Positions 10,939 to 22,020 of a stretch of 64,000 nt of DNA are shown here, piece after piece. The first letter of the stretch is position 1, and each line of letters begins with the position of its first letter. Below the pieces are notes generated by a model. It was not told where the DNA came from and did not search any database. It worked only from the letters and a program-made list of their open reading frames with translations. The DNA is from Tanypteryx hageni (Eukaryota; Arthropoda; Insecta; Odonata; Petaluridae). Both the position numbers and the translations under genes were made by a program. The stretch is taken from positions 54,683,370-54,747,369 of the forward strand of contig CM054117.1 of assembly GCA_028673005.1 (NCBI GenBank), given 5' to 3'.

Positions 10939-12636
10939 CATTGCTTATTAATCTCCCCGAGTATACATACATAAATACAATAGAATTTCTGGTGCTTGAG
11001 ACGGAAAGCGAGTTATCGCATCCCTACTTCCTGCTTATTGCCACTACTTCCCGCTCTTTCTCTCTTCCTCACCCCCTCCTTCATGGCCCTATCAACTACT
11101 TCTCTCAGTCCTCTTCCTCCGTAGCTTCATTGCAACTGCTTCCTTCTGGGTCACCCCTTCTGTTTCATTCTTGAAGCCACCAGTGATCGCGTAACAAAGG
11201 ACCACACGTGAATGGACTGGTTATTCTAAGGACTCGCCTCCTTTCTTCGTGGGTTATTCGAACTTTACACACTCAATCCCTCCATCCCCATTAAGTCGAT
11301 AAAATTTAATTGACGAAGTTTTCCAAATCGCGAAATTCATATTTCAGCCTGCTACAGAAAGTAAATACTAAACCAACCACGTCGAAATTGCAAGCATTTA
11401 TCATGTTTAAAAATGAATTTAATAAGTTTATGACGGGCACAACGAAATAAACACGAATTTGCGTGTTAATGAATTGCGTCTCTATAAAAGTGTATTCCGA
11501 AAACTTCATGTTTTGCGGACGTATAGGCTTGCTAATAGTTATTCTTGAGGAAGCTGCTGTCGAAAGCAACTTTTAAGCACTACCTATTGTAATCATATTC
11601 ATTACTCTGAATAGAGTAAGTATGATATGGACCGTATCAGATTTTTTTTAAACACTGAAGTGTACGTACATTATAGAATTTTCGCTATGCCTTTCCGGGG
11701 CCATTCCTCATAATCTCCAATTTCTCATAAGCTTTGGCTCTCGACAACCGCGAGTTAAGACAGGAACGTAATCCCCGCGGTTGGCGAGTGATTACTGCAT
11801 TTTTGAGAAAGCATTATTCTTTTGTTAACTTAATTGTACAGCCTTGGAATCAAATCTTTGCAATAACTTCGAGGAGCAAACTATCCGTATGGTATCGAAA
11901 AGATGCGTATCCTTCATCTTTTAAATCCTATTCCCTAATGAAACAATGCTTGCAAAAGTATCGTAAATCTGTTATTTATAACACGCGAGTTGCGTTTTTG
12001 CAAATAAAATTCGGGACTTTTTTTTACTCGTCTCGACAGATACGATTAAAGTAGATAACCAAGAGATTATCCGTAATTCCTCTCCACAATATCACATTTT
12101 CAAGTAGGTGATACTCGTTTCTCCATCTACATGCACGCAAACGAAACAATTTTATTAAACGCTAACTCCCATCCTTTCGTTCCCTTCATTTCCCATTAAT
12201 TGAATTCGAAAATTTAGGGACGATACGCGTTAATCGAGGGAAGTGACTACCAAAACAGATAAACTTTATAGTGAATTCCTTCCTCAAGGTCTCTTAAATC
12301 GTTATGCAAGAAAATAAGTTCGAATGGTTGTCCAGCTTATAACAAAGTACATAACCGTCTCACGCGTTGAATGGAAACGTAAAACGATTACAAAGGAGAA
12401 ATAACGAACGCATTTATGGAATAGTAAGAAATTGATCGATTTAATTTATACTTTTGTCTGGGGCTGCCAATTCTAAATATAACATACGTATAGAAACTGC
12501 ATTTTTAAAAATGTATAAAAGTATTCTTAAGGTTTGACGAGGAGATTTCTCCAACCGACTGAATGATTAAAACATAAAAGTTGGTAAAATAAGCACTTGA
12601 GTATAAAACATTGAAAAAATAATTATTTATCTTAGG
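10939..12636. other. No supported gene
   Basis: Open frames of 77-106 codons exist (10941-11174, 11306-11569, 11734-12054), but composition and lack of motifs give no support. A pyrimidine-rich patch lies at 11030-11170. Confidence 0.5.
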
Positions 12637-12645
12637 TATTTCCAA

Positions 12646-12717
12646 TAGCCATAACAAGGTTATGAAAAACCAGAGGTGCAATTAGGCTACAAAGCAGCCG
12701 TCTTCAGCGGTGATTCA
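12646..12717 (-). repeat. Dispersed repeat, Penelope terminal-type (tentative)
   Basis: Read on the minus strand it contains ctgaagacggctgctttg and ctggtttttcataacc. The same order recurs on the plus strand at 47480-47541. The ctgaaga-gg motif resembles Penelope-like terminal repeats; family assignment is uncertain. Confidence 0.45.
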
Positions 12718-14213
12718 CTGGACGTACATTATGAACATGTTAGAAATTTTTCGAGTGCGCCACAAATATATGCGATGGAGTATTTTAAACTAAACGATGT
12801 ACATACTTTGAACGAACGTACCCTATAAACAGCGAAATACCACAAACCGATTGTCTCTCTGTCTACTAAAGATTTCTTTCTTCCCCCAGGATGGATGCAT
12901 TAATAAACATATTTATGTAATTTTAGTATCATGACAAAATACTCCAAAACGATAATACGCCAAAAAGTATGAAAGGGAAATATTAAATTTTTGATTTACC
13001 GATTTTGTCAGTTGTGATTAATCTAGCAATTGAAAATTATTTAAAACTTACTTGAGTTCACTAATTGTAATATTTACGTTTTCGTTGTTTTTTCGTCTAT
13101 CCTTCCGATTATAAAGTGCTGTATGCACATGTAAAACAAGATGGAAAAGTATACCCCATAAATGGAATAAACAGAGATTTCAAAGGCGTTCTTAATGGGT
13201 AATAGGTATGAAACGGTATCGAAAGATTGGGCGATTCTCGATTTTTTATCCCCGAAACTATATGTCGTAATTATGTGGACTCGGGGACTATCTTGTAGTA
13301 AATGTTGTTCTCTATCCAAATGAATTTTTTAATCTACACCTCACAGATAATATAAGAGCATGGGAGACAAATATATGGATTTTTAATCGTTGTTTGCTGA
13401 GAGAACCGTCTTCGCGATCTATGTAAACGAAATATGCGATGTTTTTCTCGGGATTTTCTCGAATTATCTCCGAAACCGTAACACGTAATTATGTGGCCTC
13501 GAGGAGTATCTTATAGTAAATGTTATCCTTTATCCGAATAATTTTTTTAAACTATACCACACATCATATAACGGCGTGGGATAGAAAAACATGGACTTTA
13601 ATTGTTGTTTGCAAAGAGAAACGCCTTAGAGATCGATGTATACAAAATATGCGATGTTTTGCGAGGGATTTTCTCGAATTTATATTTCCGAAACTATAAC
13701 TCGTAAGTATGCGGTCTCGAGAATTTTCTTGTAGTACAGTAGGCACCGCTTAATGTGTTTACTGGTTATTAGAATCAGCCGTTTTATAGAATCAAATTTC
13801 AGAGAACGGATTCCAATCATCAAAATGCACTATTTTTTCACCGCTTATTGGAATCAGATTCTCGGTTATAAGAATCAAAAGTGTTTGGAGTAGGTAATAT
13901 CTTTTAAACAGTGCGTCTAACATGTGACTCGTTTATATATTATTGGAATGCGAGTCGTATCTTTTGAATATAAAGGTGTCATCGTTTTTCTTCTAAAACC
14001 CGTATGTTAAAGCAAGAAAAGAAAGTTGGAAGAACAACAATGACACGAAATATTCCGAACAAAATGAGCCTCCGAACCCTTGCGATACGCGGTCACATTG
14101 TCCTGCAGTCGGTATGAAAGGTTTTCGAGACGATCGTTAATGGTTTCACTGTAGGAGATGGTAGCAGGTTGGGGGCATTACTTTGCTAATTGCTCTCCCT
14201 ACCCTAGGAAGGG

Positions 14214-14478
14214 TCTCCAGCTGAGTCGGCACTTCTGTGATACAGTTCCATCGACCTTTACCGCAAATCCTTTTGCCGGAAGAATGAAGCTTTGCTGCGG
14301 CAGATTTGTGCACATGGTATCATAAAACTATTCTTTCTATAGTTCTTCTACTTGTCTTGCATTCTTCCCCTTTTCGAGTTTTGGGAATCTCAAATGATTA
14401 AAATCGACATGTAGATCGTTTCCGACTTGGTATCGATGCGCAAAACACCCTTGTTGCAGCCCTGCCCCCAATCTCAAC
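14214..14478 (+). repeat. Unclassified 265-bp dispersed repeat, copy 1
   Basis: Begins ctaggaagggtctccagctg and ends ccccaatctcaac. A copy in the same orientation is at 32528-32790, by eye around 80-85% identical over the full length. No terminal repeats or coding signal were recognised. Confidence 0.85.
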
Positions 14479-14718
14479 TTTTTATTTGCACTATGCCTCT
14501 TTCTTCTTTATTCAGTTAGTCTCTCACATGAATCTGTTGGTGTTAGTTTTCATTAATCAGTGCTTGACTTTTAACTGTTTCTACTTTTAAAGAAATTCCA
14601 GTGAGTAAGAAAAGAACCAATTTGAGTGTAAAAGAAAAGTTGCGTTTAATGAGAGTTTCAGTACCAAAAATAATTTAAATCAGTCAACTGGAGCCCGAGG
14701 GGGACCCCATGGAAAGGT

Positions 14719-14901
14719 TGGTCCAAATTTCGTTTTTTAAAGATATCTCAGTAACCAATTAACCGATTTTGACGAATTGTCCAACAATATCAATGTTTTG
14801 ATGAGACACATATTCGAGCCGAAAATGGATAACATCGGTCCAAGGGATAAAACCGGTACACAGGATCGAAAGGACATAAAATAACGGCCGGTCCAAATTT
14901 C

Positions 14902-14985
<84 letters not shown>

Positions 14986-15055
14986 GCAACGATTTGATCG
15001 TTTTTGATGAAACTTTCACTAATATCAATGTTTTGGTGAGATACGTTTTCGAGCT
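14719..15055. repeat. Imperfect duplication around a (TA)n tract
   Basis: ggtccaaatttcgttt occurs at about 14719 and 14891. The segment aatatcaatgttttg-tgaga recurs before and after the TA run (near 14786 and 15021). The TA run itself is 14905-14983. Confidence 0.7.
14905..14983. repeat. (TA)n microsatellite
   Basis: About 39 uninterrupted TA units inside the pogo-type element. Confidence 0.98.
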
Positions 15056-15559
15056 GTAAATAAATGGCGTGAACATATTTTACTTTTTCTAAACAATCAT
15101 GTGATAACACTAGTATGTAATAAAGCGCATTATATCTAGTGTATGCTATTATAAATTTTCAATCCTGTACTATTCCTTCGATTTTCGGTTAGTAGAATCG
15201 CCGCTTAATAGAATCAAAATACAATTTCCAAAGGTGACCACATTAAGCGGTGCCTACTGTATATGTTGTTCTCTATCCGGATTAATTTTTTAATCTATAC
15301 CGTACGGACCATATGAGAGCTAGGGAGAAAAAAGTTTGGTATTTCATTGTTGCTTGACGGATGCCATTTAACGAGATACGATTATAAGTTTATTAAAGTA
15401 ATTATGTAAAGTGGAAGTTCTAATTGACGGATTCAGTTAAAAATCACAATTGGGGTTAAATTTTAATAACGAGCACTCATACTTAATTAAATTAACATCC
15501 GTCGAGCGGTTTAGGAGATGAAAGTTACGACGGACTGACGGACCAGATACGTCCATAAG

Positions 15560-15602
15560 GCGTTCCGCTATTACCGCTTCGCTGGTAAAGAACGCCTAAA
15601 AA
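15560..15602 (+). repeat. Helitron-type 3' hairpin, first of two
   Basis: aaggcgttccgctattaccg continues into cttcgctggtaaagaacgcc and TAA. The outer stem is aggcgttc/gaacgcct and the inner stem tacc/ggta. A second copy ends at 15840, 238 bp downstream. Confidence 0.75.
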
Positions 15603-15711
15603 CATGGCCAATTAACTGCCCATGGGCAGCCAACGTGTTAGGGGATTTACCGGATGTAGCACGCGCCGACGTGTCGCATACAACACGAATATTTGAGCCT
15701 ACTGGCGATAA

Positions 15712-15842
15712 CGATCACTCATACTTAATTAAATTAAAATCCGTCCAGCGGTTTAGGAAATTAAAGTTACGACGGACGGACGGACCAGACGTGCCCATAA
15801 GGCGTTCCGCTATTACCGCTTCGCTGGTAAAGAACGCCTAAA
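15712..15842 (+). mobile_element. Second Helitron-type 3' end in tandem
   Basis: From about 15714 (cactcatacttaattaaatt) the sequence repeats that at 15474-15602, including the ccgtc-agcggtttagga stretch, a GACG run and the same terminal hairpin. The 109 bases between the two ends (15603-15711) are unrelated. Confidence 0.7.
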
Positions 15843-17140
15843 AATTAAAGGTATATCAGTAGTTATGGTGTATATATTATTTATTTCATTTTCAACGAAG
15901 ATTGTTTTCGTTGACAACAATTAATATAAATAACCATGCATGAATTTTTCCATTTAGGTCATTCTCTTATTGCCTTTACCCATAAGCCCTAAATATCAAA
16001 TACCATGAAAATCCGTTCGGTAGAAGCAGAGAACGAACATGCGTGCGGACGGAAGGACAGAACAAAGCTATAGGCACTCACGTTGGAAAAGAAACTTATT
16101 GCAAATCTCAATTATTCGAATGTGATTTTAATCGTCTACTCTATGCACTCCCATTGCGGGCGCTGATTCAAAGATGTCTGTTTTGACGCTTACACAAGGA
16201 CTCCATGTGTCAAAATGACTTAAAGACATTATCGATATAATTTCGCTCATATTGAAAATCGATCAAATTTATTTACTTAACATCCCTCCATCGCTTTGAT
16301 CGGTACATCCGTGCCTGGAAAAGACAATGTAAAACGAAACCATGCTAAGAGGAATACACTTCCCTATAGGAATACATGAGGTTGTAATTGGGGTTCGTCC
16401 CGAGTTCAACGCACAACAATTTAATTATGTTGTATTCAGAACTGCTTCCTTTATTTAACCTCCAAGATGAACTGAATCATTTTATGGTTTTTAATGCTTG
16501 AAGATCGTTTAAAACCCGTGCTAAAGTGAAATTGACGGCAGTATAATTCGATATAGTTCACCAAATGAAAACCGTGCTAAACTGAAAATGTGTTAAGCGG
16601 AACCGTGCAAAGCTTGGGATGTCTGTACTAAAAAGTTTATGTATCCTATGATATTTACCAAATTAAATATTCTATAGAACTCACGCCAGTTGTATCAAAT
16701 TGATTAAATGCCAGTGCCAATGGGCTCGCCAATTCCGTCCAAATCATATCCATTTGCCAGAAAAAAGAGGTTACAATGCCAAATTTAAAAAATTCAAGGT
16801 ATCCATGTGGCTGGAACCCAATTCATAAATTGGAGCCAATGTCCACAGAACTGGTTTTGGACCTATCTTTCTCATCGATAGCCAAACGCAATTAAAATAT
16901 AGGAACAATTCACATCAATTATAGCACATATGTAAAACATAGGCAGTTAGAATAAGTGAAATTAATAACACTGTCCGCGTTTTTCTAAAAGTAGTAATAA
17001 AAAAATTAAAATAAAAAAATCGATTTTCAGTTTTCCTGCTACTTTTTTGCTTTCTAAATATGTATTTATAAACGTGTGATGCGGAAAAAGTTATTTTCTA
17101 TGTATTTTAATCCGTTTACGTAAAATTCAGACCTTTTTTA
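15843..17140. other. No supported gene
   Basis: Contains a short transposon-type tail at 15960-16080 (ccgttcggtagaagcagaga, then a GGAC run) and a possible pogo-type right terminus ending near 16627 (gtgttaagcggaaccgtgc). No coding evidence. Confidence 0.4.
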
Positions 17141-17171
17141 AAAAATATTTTGTCAAATCGATTCTCTGCGG

Positions 17172-17209
17172 CTGCGTCTTTGACTGCTTCGAGAGCAGTC
17201 GGAACGCAG
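17172..17209. other. Short GC-rich hairpin
   Basis: ctgcgt (17172-17177) pairs with acgcag (17204-17209), and gactgc pairs with gcagtc inside it, in an otherwise AT-rich area. Confidence 0.6.
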
Positions 17210-17290
17210 ACGCAGAGGCGCGCAGGGTCGAGTGGATATATACATTGTGAAAATTTGGTTCCTTTCAATGAACATGGCTCGCCCTTTTTC

Positions 17291-17350
17291 AAATTACTCT
17301 TTTCACGTCTCCTGTTTGGGTACAAACAGAAGATGTGAAAAGAGTAATTT
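17291..17350. other. 60-nt hairpin, 28-bp stem, 4-nt loop
   Basis: The arm 17291-17318 (begins aaattactcttttcac) and the arm 17323-17350 are inverted copies matching at 26 of 28 positions, with loop ggta. One mismatch is a G-U pair on the plus-strand RNA. The size is compatible with a pre-miRNA-like fold or a tiny foldback element. No expression evidence. Confidence 0.6.
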
Positions 17351-17989
17351 GTCTCTTTGGTGTACGTTTCGTGGCACGCGAAAAAGTTCCGAGGAGGCGG
17401 CAGAAGTTTCTCGCGCTCAAATGTAAAATTCCATATCTCAAAAACCAATGAAGGCATTGAGTTCATTCCACTTTCAAAAATAACTTGAATCTTTTCTCAC
17501 CATTTCATCTACATATAAATCCCACATATTCCTAATAGTACGTAAGTTAGCAAGAGAGTGAAAATTTCGTGCAGAATGTGAGAACCTCGTTCGGTTTTAT
17601 TTAATTTTTTAACAACAATGAATTGCTTTACATGTTCCTTTTAATAGTATGTGTGGCTTATGGAACACTTGCAAAGCCACAGAAAAAGTTTCGTGTAATT
17701 CCAGCGAATAGACTGCGAGATTTGGCCGTTCAAATATGAATGCGGCGGAAGAAACTCGGAATTTTCGATAAGACCGCGGGAACTATTGTTTAACCATGCA
17801 AAAACGGCGATTTTTCTGTTTAAAATTAAATTAAAATTTTTTATTAAAACGTACAAAATGACATGTACATACATATTAAATATCTCAGACTGCATCATAA
17901 TCACAGCTTTGTCGGACGCATAAAAAACTCTCTCAGACCGGATGTGGCCGTAGGTTTCATAACCCTTACTTAGCGCTAAGGCAAGGCGA

Positions 17990-18042
17990 ACCGGATAAAT
18001 TCCATAGTATGTGGCCGTGGAGCCGTGGTTTGTGGGCTCCTG
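17990..18042. mobile_element. hAT right terminus
   Basis: gtggtttgtgggctcctg ends at 18042 (reverse complement CAGGAGCCCACAAACCAC) and is followed by ctctagac (18043-18050), an nTCTAGAn target octamer. The left end was not identified. Confidence 0.45.
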
Positions 18043-18618
18043 CTCTAGACTATCTTACGAGGTACATACATAAAAAGCTTCCGCGATGAAACTCGCATGT
18101 TCCATCGACGAATATTCCGAGGAAATACGGTCAGTTTCTCAAATATCTCATCCCAGCCAATGAGGACGTAGGAAAAGAAAAGAGCGGGCTAAACGCTTTT
18201 ACCAAAATAATAAGATATTTTGGTACATTGTCATATTTTTTTACGAGTCTTGTCCTCTAACTACCAATATGAAGTATGTATTCATCTGTATTCTTATCAA
18301 GTTTGCTGAGTGAGTGAGTGGTACCAACATGGCCAACACATCGCCTTATCCGTTAGATACGGATCTAGGACAAAACGGCCTCGGACAAAATGCCCCCAAA
18401 CGCTAAGTAGGACAATGTCCCCACACACCAGAATAAGGATTAAATTATTCCCCCTCAGGTGTTAATATACTGTTCAAAATCAGTAGGATGCATAATTATA
18501 ACGGATTCAACAGTTTTCGGTATGGGATTGGCATGGATTGTTTTGCTATACGACTATATAGGTATGTTTAAAGATTTACGATACTTAGAGTCCCTTCCTC
18601 TTTTAACAAGACTATATA

Positions 18619-18756
18619 GATGTTAACAAATGGGAGGGGATGTGGGGAGGGAGATTGGAAGGAAATTCGAAAAGGACAGGAGGAAAGAGTTAAAGGAGAC
18701 GGAGAAAAAGAGGGAGAGCGATGGAATGGGAGAAGAGGAAAGGAAAGAGTAGAAGG
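18619..18756. repeat. Purine-rich tract, left half
   Basis: gggagg/gaaagag-type sequence, nearly all A and G. It continues at 21242-21490 on the other side of the hAT insertion. Confidence 0.8.
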
Positions 18757-19591
18757 GGTGGGAGTAGGGCTACCTATAGATTTTTACATTTACAGGATTC
18801 TAAAACCGGAGATTATTACCTCGACAGATTTCCAAAACCGGAGATAGCGACAATTAAAATTATATTAAGAAATTGTATGGAAAAATATATTTGAACAAGT
18901 AATACAACAAAACACACAATAAAAAGGTTTTAAGAAAATACATAGGTGCCTATAATAAATTGAATATTCAGTTATTTTAATCTACTAAAACAAAAAATTG
19001 CAATACAAATTTGTAAATTAGTTTTTAACAAATTTAAAATTATATTTCACATTTTCTTGGCAACTCTTCAACAATGCTTCTTGTTCGGTTTTTCCAATAA
19101 ATTCTAAAAATTCTTCACAATTCATATTATAATTAATTTTTGTGCACATTTCAGCTTTTACCACAGGTACACTCAAACAATTGCGTTCATCTGTCAACAA
19201 ATTCCTCATCAATGAAAAAACTCGCTCCACAAATGCATTGCTAATAGGTATGGACAATATTTTCCCTACTAGCTTAGGTAAATCAGACATTTTGAATTTT
19301 TGGAAAATTTTGACCCACAATTTATCTACCGTAAGTTCATGTTTGATTATTTCTTCTCGGACATAATTTACAGAGTCTACTTCATCGTATAAAGCACCTT
19401 CGTTTAATTTAACCGACAACTTTTCAGAAGCCTTAATAACATCTTCGAAATTCAGCTTTTGTTTTAAATTAAATGTACTGTAAACGAAAGGACTGTTCTC
19501 AAAGTCATAATATTTGTCTAGATACTCCAGTGTCCTTTCATATACTTTGTTTGTTTCAGATAGGAATTTTGACTTTTGCACACTTGTCAAA

Positions 19592-19797
19592 AAATGCCGA
19601 TAGCCTGTAGGACGGATAGATACAAAGGCTCATTTTTCCCTAGAATGATAGCTGAGCAGAATAAAACTTGCGATCAAAAGTAACCTCGCGTAGGGGCGTA
19701 AACACAGACCTAATTTTGGAGTTTTCCCCTTATTGTTAATGCACCCCCTGCCACACACCCTTGCGGTGGCTTGCAAGGTAAACTGTAGATGTAGATG
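19592..19797 (+). mobile_element. 5'-truncated LINE (3' end only)
   Basis: Carries the codons for the RTERY..SFFPRTIRD region in decayed form (tgtaggacggatagataca, tttttccctagaatgatag), then the 3' hairpin 19746-19778 and a tail tgtagatgtagatg. It interrupts the minus-strand hAT transposase. ttgtc on both sides (near 19583 and 19797) may be a short target duplication. Confidence 0.85.
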
Positions 19798-19937
19798 TTT
19801 GTCTCACCTTACTGCCATAAAAACCATTCTTTAATCTACTTGTTCTTTTTTCTTTCAAATTTTTCATGGCACTGTGAAAATCGGTGCTTGTAAGATCATT
19901 TCTTTTTAGCGTCAGTATCGAATCATTTAAAATGCTC

Positions 19938-19947
19938 ATATACATAC

Positions 19948-19984
<37 letters not shown>
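19938..19984. repeat. (TACA)n(TA)n microsatellite
   Basis: Repeated acat/taca followed by TA units, inside the hAT coding region. Confidence 0.95.
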
Positions 19985-21241
19985 ATATAAATAACACTCA
20001 GGTAATGTTGTTTTACAATACTTCATATTATCAGACGTTTCATTTGGACTATATTTAACGAATTTCCATATACTTTTTCCACGTTCCCCTTCTCCGAGTT
20101 TCAAAAAATATAATTTAGCTGCAGGCCAAGACAAAATTAGCCTACTAAGGGCATCATATAAAGACAGCCATCAGGTTGGACCATGTCGAACAACGTTTTT
20201 AAATACCATGTCCAATTCCAGGAAAAGGGATATAAGTTCTTCCACACGTTTTCAACTATTTGAAAACTAAGCATGTATTTTACAAACTAAATTTTCTACA
20301 TCGAATGAAAGAACATTAAAAGCATTTCTTCCAGCATTGTGAATAACATGACAACAGCAATTTGCTTTGCTTTTATTTGATGAGCGACTTATAGGTTTTT
20401 GGTAGACTGAATTATGCACACCATAATTAACGGATCCATTGTCAGCGCAATATGCTGATACATATTTTATATTCAAATCGTTTTCTTTTAAGACATTCTC
20501 AACATTTTGATAAATACATGCAGTATCTTCATGTGGATCTTCAAAAAAGTCCATCAATTCATTTTGGATTCCGTGGGTTTCAGTAAAATACCGGAATACC
20601 AAAGCAAACAATTTTTGCGAACCTTTGTTTGAAGAGTCTATCGAAATGGAAAAGCAAATTGGGTCCTCAGTCCAAAATTTAAAATCACCAAGCATATTTT
20701 TTATTATTGTATTTGCTTTTGTTCGTCCACACTGTACCTTTTTCACCAAGACAGAGTCACTGTACATCTTGGAGTTCAACTTAATACCACAGTCATTACT
20801 TAAATAGCTATGATTATGGATAATGGCGTGATAAATAGAACCTACTTCAATTTGGGTTATCTTATATTTCTCACTTGTTCGTTTATTCGCTGTAAAATAA
20901 TTAACCAAAGAATTTTTTTGCATGCTTGTGACATTTCTTTGCGAAATTCTGTTTCTAAATCCGTTTAAATTGCGCGTTCTCCATCCCATTTCACAGTAAT
21001 GTTGGAATTACAATAAATGCATTTATGATCTACACATTGTATGTACATTTATAATACAATATAATAATACGGCACGCGCATTATTACAAAGTTCGTTCCG
21101 TATTGATTTCAAAAGGGATACGGGGAGTTGAAGGAAAAATTGTCTGAAAACGTTTGGAAACCGGAGATTGGTTATTTAAAACCGGAGATGAACTTAGAAA
21201 ACCGGAGACTCCGGGTGAAAACCGGAGAGGTGGCAGCCCTG

Positions 21242-21490
21242 GGTGGAAGGAAAGAGGCAAAGAGAGGGAGAGGGAGGGAGGCAGGGAAAGGGTATAGGAA
21301 AGGTATAGGGAGGGTGTTCGTTAGTTTGTATATAATCAAATCTCTTGTATTATTATAGCCATACGGAGGATAGGGAGAGAGAGGGAGGGAGAGAGAGGGA
21401 GGGAGAGAGAGGGAGGGAGAGAGAGGGAGGGAGAGGGAGGGAGGGAGAGAGAGGGAGAGAGAGAGAGAGGGAGAGAGAGAGAGAGGGAGA
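21242..21490. repeat. Purine tract, right half, (GGGAGAGA)n
   Basis: Starts at the hAT boundary, with the densest gggagagagagg repetition at 21371-21490. Confidence 0.9.
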
Positions 21491-21887
21491 CGGGCATAAC
21501 TACTATGCCGCCAGGTCAGCCACCGCAGGGACGCTCGAGGAGACCTGCCGGCCTCAGCATTGTTTATAAGTCATTACTAAAATTCTTAATTTTCATTACC
21601 TTCTGTAAACAGAGCCTAGCAGGCCGCTAGGCCTTATGAAGTTAGATATTAATCCTTGAGATCTATCTGGATCTATCAGAAACATATAGAAGACAAATAA
21701 AGGGACAAAGAATTTGTAGTTACGCCACTGCAATCAAATTATTGTTTTTCGAATCGAATGTTTGGATTCCAAGTAATAATCGTATCAGTAGAATCGATTC
21801 ATTTAATTTCTTCTTATAAAAGTTATAAAACGAGCAATCGCACTTTAAAAAAAATACATTTTTATTAAGATGATGTAACAAATTTAA

Positions 21888-21935
21888 GGACCCTTGCTCG
21901 GTGTAGTCTACCCTCACAGCGGGCGGTGAAATTAC
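21888..21935. repeat. 48-bp inverted repeat, copy 1
   Basis: ggacccttgctcggtgtagt through gtgaaattac is exactly the reverse complement of 26011-26058. Its right edge coincides with the 3' end of the LINE that starts at 21936. Confidence 0.95.
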
Positions 21936-22020
21936 ATCTACATATTACCCTGCAAGTCACCTTGACGGTGGATGGCAGGGGGTGCCGCGCACCAAGTTCC
22001 TAACTAATTATTATTCACTG

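Larger units (their letters stand above)
13737..15259 (+). mobile_element. pogo/Tigger-type element inserted at TA
   Basis: cagtaggcaccgcttaatgt (13737-13756) and its inverted copy ending at 15259 are perfect terminal repeats. Each is flanked by TA (13735-13736, 15260-15261). Subterminal ttattagaatc/ttataagaatc repeats are typical of Tigger elements. At about 14602 the plus strand reads SKKRTNLSVKEKLRLM, which resembles the helix-turn-helix start of pogo/CENP-B-like transposases. The rest of the enzyme is missing and unrelated repeats occupy the interior. Confidence 0.85.
13225..15842 (+). mobile_element. Helitron-type repeat, 3' region with 218-bp units
   Basis: Units starting ttatgtgg at 13271, 13489 and 13707 repeat at 218-bp spacing, sharing tagtaaatgtt, atatgcgatgtttt and ggattttctcgaa motifs. 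The third unit is interrupted by the pogo-type element at 13737-15259 and resumes after it. The 3' part ends in a hairpin (aggcgttc ... gaacgcct around taccgcttcgctggta) followed at once by AA, giving a CTAA terminus of the CTRR type. The same 3' region on the minus strand at 39479-40015 directly follows a Helitron helicase remnant, which is the main reason for the assignment. Confidence 0.65.
19018..20989 (-). pseudogene. hAT transposase, broken by LINE and microsatellite
   Basis: Read on the minus strand. The N-terminal piece (20989-20267, 240 codons) has the first aspartate in FSISIDSSNKGSQKLFALVF (D118) and the second in YCADNGSVNYG (D183), then CCCHVIHNAGRNAF. The middle piece (20134-19800) reads LSWPAAKLYFLKLGEGERGK, followed by a run of YI codons from a TA/TACA microsatellite. 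The C-terminal piece (19590-19018) holds VGKILSIPISNAFVERVFSLMR, the dimerisation motif. Between middle and C-terminal pieces lies the LINE insertion 19592-19797. The conserved blocks are in family order; frames break at about 20266 and at the LINE. Uncertain is the exact hAT subfamily, since no BED finger is visible. Confidence 0.88.
18765..21241 (-). mobile_element. Complete hAT element in a purine tract
   Basis: Left end tagggctacc (18765) and right end ending ggcagccctg (21241) are inverted repeats of the cagggctgcc type with two changes. Subterminal aaaccggaga motifs occur at both ends (four on the right, two on the left). Flanking octamers ggtgggag (18757-18764) and ggtggaag (21242-21249) match at seven of eight. 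The transposase runs on the minus strand. A truncated LINE sits inside. Confidence 0.85.

Noticed and set aside
14759..15110. Open frames of repeated YI residues (also 27221-27499, 41327-41554, 42650-42847)
   Set aside because: They are translations of (TA)n microsatellites, not proteins.
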